From: Paracoccaceae bacterium
GTDB lineage: Bacteria; Pseudomonadota; Alphaproteobacteria; Rhodobacterales; Rhodobacteraceae
NCBI GenBank assembly: GCA_004566265.1
Contig: SPLB01000228.1
Location: forward strand, 1 to 8,042
DNA: 8,042 nucleotides
Direction of reading: 5' to 3'
The notes under the pieces were generated by a model. The model searched no databases. It was not told the DNA's origin and saw only the letters and a list, made by a program, of their open reading frames with translations. The position numbers were made by a program, and so were the translations under genes. Positions 1-5,641 of the stretch are shown piece after piece. Position 1 is the first letter of the stretch. The number at the start of each line of letters is the position of its first letter.

Positions 1-456
1 CGAGCAATCAATGCCAAAGCGGCTGTTTCCCCCCCACAGGTAAGGTGTGCCGATCAGCGTTTCTGCAACAGCGACAGGGTCGCTCAGGCGATCGCTGTTC
101 GCGCGCAAATGTGCCTTTGGGATATACCCCTGATCGGTTTTGGCAAAGCGTTCACCAACGCTTTGCACCTGCAATTGCGACCCAAATGAGAAACTGAGCC
201 GGTTGCGGGATTTGAAATCCTCCGCCTCATAGGCATGCGTTGCGGGCGCGCTGACCCAATGAGTTGCGCGCGCGGCCTCGTGCAAAGCATCCGAAAGCAG
301 AAACCCGCGATAGCCGTCTTTTGCGGCTTCGACCTCGACCCATCCTCCGGTGCGAGCCACGACCGCGACTTCATCACCAAACAACAGCTGCCGATCGCGG
401 GGTCCATCAGGCGCGCGCAGCAGATCAACAACGGGGCGTGCGACAGAAAGGGTCAC
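1..456 (-). CDS. NlpC/P60 family cell-wall hydrolase with N-terminal SH3-like region (partial, C-terminus outside window)
   Basis: This is the N-terminal 152 codons of an NlpC/P60 cysteine peptidase; the rest lies beyond base 1. Such enzymes usually cut peptidoglycan stem peptides, often the D-gamma-Glu to diaminopimelate bond. Residues 1-120 look like the SH3-type domains of alphaproteobacterial members: 'RPVVDLLRAPDGPRDRQLLFGDEV' in pieces near residues 7-30, and 'AKTDQGYIPKAHLR' near 105-118. Then 'DPVAVAETLIGTPYLWGG' (126-143) leads into 'NSRFGIDCS', whose Cys151 is the expected nucleophile. The His and third polar residue are off the window. The start is GTG at 456-454, overlapping the aminopeptidase TGA as GTGA; no ATG is seen in frame nearby and no strong ribosome binding site precedes it, so translation probably depends on coupling. 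No signal peptide is visible. The family call is firm; the exact start is less so. Confidence 0.88.
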   Translation of the reverse strand, partial: MTLSVARPVVDLLRAPDGPRDRQLLFGDEVAVVARTGGWVEVEAAKDGYRGFLLSDALHEAARATHWVSAPATHAYEAEDFKSRNRLSFSFGSQLQVQSVGERFAKTDQGYIPKAHLRANSDRLSDPVAVAETLIGTPYLWGGNSRFGIDCS

Positions 457-1850
457 AGTTTCAGCATGTTCGGCAAGGCGGCAAATAATGCGCGGGCGCC
501 TTGGCCTACGCCGCCCTTGCGGCGAGCGGGTTGGTTGGATTGGTTCCAGCCGTAGATGTCAAAGTGCATATAGCGTAGGTCATCCGTGAACCGGCGCAGG
601 AACAGCGCGGCGGTGATAGAACCCGCCAACCCACCTGAGGGTGCGTTGTCCAGATCGGCAATGGCGGGCTCGATTTGCGATTCATAGGGCGTGTGGAATG
701 GCATGCGCCAGACCGGATCAGCCATTGTGATCGCCGATTGAGACAGGGTTGCGGCATCGCCTTCGTTGTCGGTGTAGAACGGTGCAAGATCGGCCCCAAC
801 AGCAACGCGGGCCGCGCCCGTAAGCGTCGCCATCGATATCAAAAGATCTGGCCTGTCCTCAGTCGCCAAAGCGAGCGCATCCGCCAGGACCAGCCGCCCT
901 TCCGCATCGGTATTGTTCACTTCAATCGTCAGCCCCTTACGCGAGGTTAAAACATCGCCGGGACGGAATGCCGGACCAGAAACGGCGTTTTCCACCGCCG
1001 GGATCAGCACCCGCAGGCGCAGGGGCAGTTTTGCGGACATGATCATCGACGCAAGGCCCAGAACATTGGCCGCCCCGCCCATGTCTTTTTTCATCAACCC
1101 CATGCTGCCGCCGGGTTTCAGGTTCAGACCGCCCGTGTCGAAACAGACGCCTTTGCCAACCAGTGTAAGGGTCGGGCCCGCGCTGCCCCAGCGCATCTCA
1201 ATCAGACGTGGGGCGCGGTCTTCGTCGCCGGCTGCTCGTCCAACGGTGTGGATCAGCGGGAAGTTTTCGGTCAGTAAATCTTCCCCCAAGATGGTCTTGA
1301 CCGATGCGTCATGCGTGTTTGCCAGTCTCTCAACAGCCTCTTGCAACGCTGCTGGACCCATATCTTCGGCGGGGGTGTTGATCAGGTCACGAATCAGCCA
1401 CTCTGCCGCGGCGAGCGCTTCGATCGCTGTGCGATCTACCCCTACAGGAGCGACCAACTGCGCATCAGATTGCGCGCTGGATTTATAGCGATCAAAGCGG
1501 TACTGGCTCATCAGCCAGCCGTAAGCTTCGATATTTTTATCAAAGCTTGCGGGCATTCTTTCTGACAGATTGTAGGTGCCTGCTGGTAGGGTTTCGGCGA
1601 CAGCTGCCAAAACAAAACGTTGGCGCTTGCGCTGCGCAGCGGTGCCAAAACCTACCAAGACCCGATCTATATTGCCTTCAGGGGTAGAGACCGTCAGGCA
1701 TTGCCCCCAGCCGCCTGAGAACCCCTGTACCTGCGCCCATGTGCGGACAGCATCTGGCTGATCGGCAAGGAATTCTTTGCATTGATCCGCGGTGGTCACA
1801 TGGATCGCAATGGCTGCCTCTGTGGGCAAGGCGAAGGAAGGCGTCGGCAT
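453..1850 (-). CDS. M17 family leucyl aminopeptidase
   Basis: A cytosolic two-metal aminopeptidase that removes N-terminal residues from peptides. Numbered from the ATG at 1850 (465 aa), the catalytic C-terminal domain shows the complete M17 set: Lys233 and Asp238 in 'GKGVCFDTGG', catalytic Lys245 in 'NLKPGG', Asp256 in 'KKDMGGAA', and Asp315, Glu317 and Arg319 in the signature 'NTDAEGRLVLADAL'. The first 145 or so residues are the variable N-terminal domain. It is somewhat shorter than E. coli PepA (about 500 aa), as in related alphaproteobacterial members. The ATG at 1850 is preferred because GGAG sits 8 bases upstream; an in-frame TTG at 1868 would add six residues but would place that GGAG inside the gene. 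Its stop overlaps the start of the NlpC/P60 gene, so the two form an operon. The family call is secure; the natural substrate is not known from sequence. Confidence 0.95.
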   Translation of the reverse strand: MPTPSFALPTEAAIAIHVTTADQCKEFLADQPDAVRTWAQVQGFSGGWGQCLTVSTPEGNIDRVLVGFGTAAQRKRQRFVLAAVAETLPAGTYNLSERMPASFDKNIEAYGWLMSQYRFDRYKSSAQSDAQLVAPVGVDRTAIEALAAAEWLIRDLINTPAEDMGPAALQEAVERLANTHDASVKTILGEDLLTENFPLIHTVGRAAGDEDRAPRLIEMRWGSAGPTLTLVGKGVCFDTGGLNLKPGGSMGLMKKDMGGAANVLGLASMIMSAKLPLRLRVLIPAVENAVSGPAFRPGDVLTSRKGLTIEVNNTDAEGRLVLADALALATEDRPDLLISMATLTGAARVAVGADLAPFYTDNEGDAATLSQSAITMADPVWRMPFHTPYESQIEPAIADLDNAPSGGLAGSITAALFLRRFTDDLRYMHFDIYGWNQSNQPARRKGGVGQGARALFAALPNMLKL

Positions 1851-1895
1851 GGAGGATACTCCGATCAAGAAGCGTCGTTTGTCTGTGTCTCGCAG

Positions 1896-1901
1896 AGTAT
1901 A
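1896..1901 (-). promoter_or_regulatory. possible -10 element for the aminopeptidase/NlpC operon
   Basis: On the minus strand TATACT (5 of 6 to TATAAT) would place a transcription start near 1889, about 40 bases before the ATG at 1850. Seventeen bases upstream of it is GACTTG, a poor -35, so the call rests on the -10, its position and the 178-base gap after the preceding gene. Confidence 0.3.
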
Positions 1902-1980
1902 GGCCCGGGCCGCAGCTGCAAGTCCCAGTAACGGCCAAACTCGCGTTTGGATTGTGACCGAAATTTTCCACGCAGGTCTA

Positions 1981-2004
1981 CCCAGGTCGCCAGCGGCGCC
2001 TGGG
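1981..2004 (-). terminator. strong hairpin after the hypothetical gene, no T-tract
   Basis: CCCAGG plus CGCC (1981-1986, 1988-1991) pair with GGCG plus CCTGGG (1995-1998, 1999-2004) around a 3-base loop, with T1987 bulged. It begins 25 bases past the stop of the 2029-2412 gene. No run of T follows on either strand, so it is not a classical intrinsic terminator. It could protect an mRNA 3' end or act with Rho. Confidence 0.4.
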
Positions 2005-2028
2005 CAGAGTTGTGATACAAAAAGCCAA

Positions 2029-2412
2029 TTAGCCCGGTAGGCCCTGTTGCTCCCAAACCGCGGTCAGCGACCGTTCACCAACACGAATCAAACGAAACAG
2101 AGTCGCAGCGGTGGCCGGGTGATCACGGGCATCAATTGCAACTGTTACGTCGCGGGCAATACTCGTAATATTGGTCAAGCCGATTTGATCTGAGATCGCG
2201 ATCAACGACCGCGCGCTTTTGCGGAGTTTTTCCACATCATTTTGTCGCCAAAGACGTTCACAATGCGTCAGACGCACTGCAATCTCTTCAATGGCGCGAC
2301 AGACAACATCCTCTGCGCTGACTTCTCCCAGCTGTCGGTAGAGATCCGAAAGCTTTTGCGAGTCCAGATGGACGTTTTCCCTATGATTGACTGTAAGAAT
2401 ATTAGCCACCAC
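2029..2412 (-). CDS. conserved hypothetical protein, all-helical, HPt-like without the histidine
   Basis: A 127-residue soluble protein of no assigned function. It reads as a helical bundle: amphipathic segments near residues 18-30, 33-57, 59-75, 79-96 and 99-121, with no signal peptide or membrane segment. Residues 64-79 ('RKSARSLIAISDQIGL') follow the spacing of the histidine phosphotransfer (HPt) helix, His-Ser-Leu-Lys-Gly-x-x-x-x-Ile-Gly, but Arg68 occupies the position of the phosphorylated His, and Ile71-Ala72 replace Lys-Gly. If the resemblance is real it could not carry phosphate and might only bind a partner. The start is GTG at 2412, preceded by GGGGTG a few bases upstream; the next codon is also GTG. 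It is codirectional with the aminopeptidase but separated by 178 bases and a hairpin, so it is probably its own transcript. That it is a real gene is likely; the HPt link is my inference. Confidence 0.75.
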   Translation of the reverse strand: MVANILTVNHRENVHLDSQKLSDLYRQLGEVSAEDVVCRAIEEIAVRLTHCERLWRQNDVEKLRKSARSLIAISDQIGLTNITSIARDVTVAIDARDHPATAATLFRLIRVGERSLTAVWEQQGLPG

Positions 2413-2447
2413 GATTCACCCCGTATTCGGTATGCCCCCACGGCACC

Positions 2448-2476
2448 GGTACAATGTGCCTCTCAACCGTTGTCAA
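2448..2476 (-). promoter_or_regulatory. possible promoter of the HPt-like gene
   Basis: A perfect TTGACA lies on the minus strand at 2476-2471. Seventeen bases on is TGTACC (2453-2448), a weak -10 (3 of 6). Transcription would start near 2441, about 29 bases ahead of the GTG at 2412. The same bases overlap a plus-strand TTGTCA (2470-2475), so only one direction may be real. Confidence 0.35.
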
Positions 2477-2649
2477 AAGGTTGCTTTCGGATTTTGATAT
2501 CTGTCGAATTTGGTGACAATTGCCGCTATGCGCCAGGACCAACCCTATTTGTCTTGCGCCAGAATGGCAGTCTCAAACACGACGTGAAGGAAGATCTCGG
2601 TGATTGCGTTCCGCCCCTTCACAGCCAAATTGCTCCCTCATTTTTAACA

Positions 2650-2685
2650 CGCTGCTGCGATAGTTCCGCAGCGACAGCGCTTTTT
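2650..2685 (+). terminator. intrinsic-terminator-like hairpin with no gene upstream on its strand
   Basis: CGCTG-CTGCG (2650-2659) pairs with CGCAG (2667-2671) and CAGCG (2675-2679) around a 7-base loop, with CGA bulged on the 3' side. It is followed by C and five T (2681-2685). The T-run orients it to the plus strand, yet no plus-strand gene precedes it between 2413 and 2650. Confidence 0.45.
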
Positions 2686-3132
2686 GAATATCATTCACCC
2701 AGTGCGTGATAACAGTGGAGGAGGCTGCGCGGTGCTGACCCGGACGCGCTTCCTGCACATCCTGCTTCGGTCCGATCCGAGCAGCATTTCAGGACACCAA
2801 TGAACGCGCCCCAATGTTCCCTAGGTTCGCGGGCCTTGGGATGGCCGATCCGATCTGGGCTTCTACTGATATAACAAGAATTGCGATTGGCTGCCGACAA
2901 AGGAGATTCCGCTCAAGGTGATGGCCGCGATGCGTCCGCTTGGCAATGCGGTGCCGCCCGGCGTGGGAGGGCCAGGCGATCCGTTGGCCCCGGATGCCAG
3001 GCACGAAAAGAGCCTTCCAAGACTCAAGTTAAGACCGATAGCATGCCCCGGAACACCAAGGTCCACCGCAATCCCGGAGTCGACTTTGCTGCGCCAATAG
3101 CGGTTTTCGAGGTTAATTTTAGAAGAGCCAGA

Positions 3133-4293
3133 TCACATTGGATCTTGTGCGCGCAGCATTTGTGCCGCGCGGGCATAACCGCCCGAGGCGCCGTCCACAA
3201 AATGCATGTGGTCTGCGCGCATGGCAGAAGGCACGATGCACGTCACCATCGCCTTATCCTGCGCAAACAACCCGTAACGCAGAAGTTTTGCATCGCGTGC
3301 TTGAACAAGCAGCGCTTCAATGCGGTCGCGGGTTTCCAGCGGGCAATCGATCGTCAGTTTCAGCCCGTCATCATACTTGCGAAAGTCAGCGTTTGCCGCG
3401 GTTTCAGCGCGATAGGCAATCGGATCGAAACGACCCAACTTTTTCCCCCTCCAAAACACTACCGCGATCAGGGCCGTACCGAGGGTCAGGGTTAGCTTCT
3501 TTATAATTTCAGCAGTTTTTCCGCGCCCCAAACGGGCTTCCAGCATCAGTCCTTTCGGTGGAAATCGGAAACCAGGACCTTCTTCTGGTAAAGGGTGCCC
3601 ACCCCGATCAAGTCCATTTGCAAGTCTGACAATTGCTTGTGTGACCTCCGCAACCTTTTTGGGTGGTGCAGAGGGGTCTGGTTTGATGAGGACCGACAAA
3701 ATCATGCCGTTGCGTGCTTTGACGGTGTCCCAGCGACAAGATAAGCCCGTCAGATCGGGCGGAGTGCCATCGCTTTTTAGGCCCAGCGTGCGGCGGGCAG
3801 TTTTCATTTCGCGCTCAAGCCAATTTAGACCACCACCATCAAACATGGCGTAATCCACGTTGCGCGATGCCCCAAATCGTGCCACTCGCACATCTTTTCC
3901 GGCGGCGCGAACATCCCTGACCGGGGCCATCGTGGCACGCAGATGGATTGCAAACTCCTGCGTGACCCAAGCTTGCAAACGCGCCAGCTCGCGCGCGGCC
4001 AAATCGGCGCAATCTGGCGACAAGGCAAACCCTGCGCCATCGCCGCCAAAGACAAAGGGAAAGGCCCGGCCTGGCAGTGCGTTGCGCAAAGCGGCAATAA
4101 CCGCTGCGCCGATCATGTTAACGGTTTTGAACTGACCACGGTCAATCAATGCGGTCGAGTCCAAAATGTCACAGCACCCGATCACCCAGTCTTGAGGCAG
4201 CGGCGTGAAGGCCTCGCGTTCCAAGCCCGAAAATTCCGCGAAAAGCGGCAGGTCGTCATAAAATGTGACCGTTGATGAGGGGCTTTCTTCCAT
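3133..4293 (-). CDS. DUF3095 family protein with nucleotide-cyclase-like N-terminal fold
   Basis: A full-length (386 aa) member of the uncharacterised DUF3095 family. Family landmarks as I remember them are present: 'PLPQDWVIGCCDILDST' (31-47), 'VFGGDGAGFAL' (81-91), 'FDGGGLNWLEREMK' (151-164), 'LTGLSCRWD' (181-189), 'DFRKYDDGLKL' (303-313) and 'MHFVDGASGGYARAAQML' (363-380). The N-terminal third has the layout of class III cyclase/GGDEF palm domains: a strand ending in Asp42, then 'GGDGA' with Asp85, the two positions that bind metal in active relatives. Residues 268-282 ('LTLTLGTALIAVVFW'), flanked by basic residues, could be one membrane helix. No signal peptide is seen. The start ATG has only GGGTGA upstream but matches where family members begin. 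It stands alone on the minus strand, divergent from asd. Membership is near certain; any cyclase-like activity is inference. Confidence 0.9.
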   Translation of the reverse strand: MEESPSSTVTFYDDLPLFAEFSGLEREAFTPLPQDWVIGCCDILDSTALIDRGQFKTVNMIGAAVIAALRNALPGRAFPFVFGGDGAGFALSPDCADLAARELARLQAWVTQEFAIHLRATMAPVRDVRAAGKDVRVARFGASRNVDYAMFDGGGLNWLEREMKTARRTLGLKSDGTPPDLTGLSCRWDTVKARNGMILSVLIKPDPSAPPKKVAEVTQAIVRLANGLDRGGHPLPEEGPGFRFPPKGLMLEARLGRGKTAEIIKKLTLTLGTALIAVVFWRGKKLGRFDPIAYRAETAANADFRKYDDGLKLTIDCPLETRDRIEALLVQARDAKLLRYGLFAQDKAMVTCIVPSAMRADHMHFVDGASGGYARAAQMLRAQDPM

Positions 4294-4314
4294 GGGCTCA
4301 CCCGGACCTAGTGA

Positions 4315-4343
4315 TTTAAATCTCTATGTGGGGCACGGTCCAA
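4315..4343 (-). promoter_or_regulatory. possible promoter of the DUF3095 gene
   Basis: On the minus strand TTGGAC (4343-4338) and TTTAAA (4320-4315) are 17 bases apart. This would give a start near 4308 and a very short leader before the ATG at 4293. Each hexamer matches consensus only partly. Confidence 0.25.
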
Positions 4344-4479
4344 CGGCGGCAAGGAAAAAGGGAATCACGATCCCGGTGTATCCAAAACTGACGGGATTTT
4401 TGCACCCAGTCGCGATTATTTCTCACGGAAATCGGGGAAAATACTGCAAACCACCCGGACGCACCGCATTCGCCGCTTT

Positions 4480-4503
4480 TATAAAGGGGGGAGGTTCTAT
4501 ATC
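4480..4503 (+). promoter_or_regulatory. possible asd promoter region
   Basis: Two -10-like hexamers lie ahead of asd on the plus strand: TATAAA (4480-4485) and TATATC (4498-4503), separated by a G-rich run. Neither has a good -35 at 16-18 bases. The second would start transcription near 4510, leaving a leader of about 40 bases that begins with the hairpin at 4514-4527. Confidence 0.3.
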
Positions 4504-4513
4504 ACACAGCCGT

Positions 4514-4527
4514 CGGCCATGAGGCCG
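4514..4527 (+). promoter_or_regulatory. leader hairpin just upstream of the asd ribosome binding site
   Basis: CGGCC (4514-4518) pairs with GGCCG (4523-4527) around the loop ATGA. The ribosome binding site GGAGA follows at 4538-4542, 6 bases before the ATG. The loop contains an in-frame ATG (4519) that would add ten residues to Asd; pairing and the lack of a ribosome binding site argue against its use. Confidence 0.45.
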
Positions 4528-4548
4528 GATCACAGTTGGAGAAACAAA

Positions 4549-5571
4549 ATGGGTTATCGCGTCGTTGTCGTCGGCGCCACGGGCAACGTGGGCCGTGAAA
4601 TGCTGAACATCCTGGCCGAGCGCCAGTTTCCTGTGGACGAACTGGCTGCATTGGCCTCCCGTCGTTCGCTGGGAACAGAGGTGACTTTTGGCGAAAAGAC
4701 GCTGAAGACCCAGGATCTGGACACCTTTGACTTCACGGGTTGGGACATGGCGCTGTTTGCGGCGGGCTCTGAGCCAGCCAAACAGTATGCGCCCAAGGCG
4801 GCTGCGGCTGGCTGTGTTGTCATCGACAACTCCTCGCTCTACCGCTATGACCCACACGTCCCATTGATCGTGCCGGAAGTTAATCCGCAGGATGTTCATG
4901 GGTACAAACAGAAAAACATCATCGCCAACCCCAACTGCTCAACCGCGCAGATGGTTGTGGCCCTCAAGCCGCTGCATGATCGTGCCAAAATCAAGCGTGT
5001 TGTTGTGTCCACCTATCAGTCGGTATCCGGTTCGGGCAAAGAGGCAATGGAGGAGCTTTGGGAGCAAACTAAAGCGGTCTACAACCCCACCAAAGATGTA
5101 CCGCCGAGTGTATACACAAAAGAGATTGCGTTTAACGTAATCCCGCATATTGATGTTTTCCTCGACGATGGGTCCACCAAAGAAGAGTGGAAAATGGTTG
5201 CCGAGACCAAGAAGATCATCGATCCGGCGATTAAAGTTACCGCGACCTGCGTGCGCGTTCCGGTGTTTGTGGGGCACTCCGAATCCATCAATATCGAGTT
5301 TGAAGACTTCCTCGACGAAGATGAAGCCCGCGACATCCTGCGCCAAGCACCGGGCATCATGGTGATCGACAAGCGTGAAGACGGTGGTTACGTGACCCCG
5401 AAAGAATGCGTGGGTGACTTTGCGACCTTCATCAGCCGCATCCGTCAGGATTCCACTGTCGAGAACGGGATTAACCTGTGGTGTGTTTCTGACAACCTGC
5501 GAAAAGGGGCGGCGCTGAACGCGGTTCAAATCGCCGAACTGTTGGGCCGTGAGGTCCTGAAGAGGGGGTGA
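4549..5571 (+). CDS. asd: aspartate-semialdehyde dehydrogenase
   Basis: Reduces L-aspartyl-4-phosphate to L-aspartate-4-semialdehyde with NADPH in the cytosol, the branch point to lysine and diaminopimelate and to threonine and methionine. The 340-residue length is normal. 'GATGNVGREML' (9-19) is the NADP-binding Rossmann turn. 'NPNCST' (128-132) carries the nucleophile Cys130. 'YQSVSGSG' (156-163) holds the active-site Gln157. 'CVRVPVFVGHSE' (234-245) gives the substrate-binding Arg236 and catalytic His243. The ATG at 4549 is chosen over an in-frame ATG at 4519 because GGAGA lies 6 bases upstream and family proteins begin directly with the 'YRVVVVGATG' strand. It is transcribed alone, divergent from DUF3095 and convergent with glycerate kinase; no other lysine or threonine genes are in view. 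The call is secure. Confidence 0.97.
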   Translation: MGYRVVVVGATGNVGREMLNILAERQFPVDELAALASRRSLGTEVTFGEKTLKTQDLDTFDFTGWDMALFAAGSEPAKQYAPKAAAAGCVVIDNSSLYRYDPHVPLIVPEVNPQDVHGYKQKNIIANPNCSTAQMVVALKPLHDRAKIKRVVVSTYQSVSGSGKEAMEELWEQTKAVYNPTKDVPPSVYTKEIAFNVIPHIDVFLDDGSTKEEWKMVAETKKIIDPAIKVTATCVRVPVFVGHSESINIEFEDFLDEDEARDILRQAPGIMVIDKREDGGYVTPKECVGDFATFISRIRQDSTVENGINLWCVSDNLRKGAALNAVQIAELLGREVLKRG

Positions 5572-5618
5572 CAACGCCACCGTTGGCAATGCGCACACCA
5601 ACTGATCCGATCCTGGTT

Positions 5619-5639
5619 GCGGCCTCTGTTTGAGGCCGC
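5619..5639. terminator. hairpin between convergent asd and glycerate kinase
   Basis: A perfect 8-base stem, GCGGCCTC (5619-5626) with GAGGCCGC (5632-5639), closes a TGTTT loop. It lies 47 bases past the asd stop and 2 bases past the kinase stop, so it could end both transcripts. The plus strand continues TCCTACGTTTT, a weak T-tract; the minus strand has none. Confidence 0.6.
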
Positions 5640-5641
5640 TC

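Larger units (their letters stand above)
2413..3132. other. 720-base region without a recognisable gene
   Basis: Open frames here are short, overlap on both strands and give no family resemblance I trust. The left third (2413-2700) is relatively A/T-rich and holds promoter-like hexamers and a hairpin with a T-run (2650-2685). The right part (about 2700-3060) is G/C-rich and coding-like in composition, but stops break every frame (for example plus-strand TAA at 2873, and several in the other frames). It could be a decayed gene or insertion element, or plain intergenic DNA. No terminal inverted repeats or target duplications are visible to me. Confidence 0.5.

Noticed and set aside
30..36. A run of seven C near the left edge that might have signalled a frameshift in the NlpC/P60 gene.
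   Set aside because: Careful counting keeps the frame: it reads through 'YLWGGNSRFGIDCS', the expected family motif.
913..1488. A 191-codon plus-strand ORF.
   Set aside because: Entirely antisense to the well-supported aminopeptidase gene; a shadow of its GC-rich codons.
2505..2535. Near-palindrome around AATTTGGTGACAATT as a possible operator.
   Set aside because: Imperfect and short, with no regulator gene nearby; not distinguishable from chance.
2700..3132. Faint resemblance to IS5-family transposase fragments in plus-strand frames (pieces such as 'AADKGDSA', 'GNAVPP', 'FEVNF').
   Set aside because: The pieces come from different frames, support two mutually incompatible alignments, and the spacing between would-be catalytic residues is wrong. 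No terminal inverted repeats were found. Probably chance; an ISfinder search would settle it.
2881..3495. A 204-codon plus-strand ORF.
   Set aside because: Its right half is antisense to the DUF3095 gene, its composition is Arg/Ala/Gly-rich shadow-like, and no family is recognisable.
4939..5601. A 220-codon minus-strand ORF.
   Set aside because: Antisense to asd, whose catalytic motifs are all intact; no independent evidence for it.
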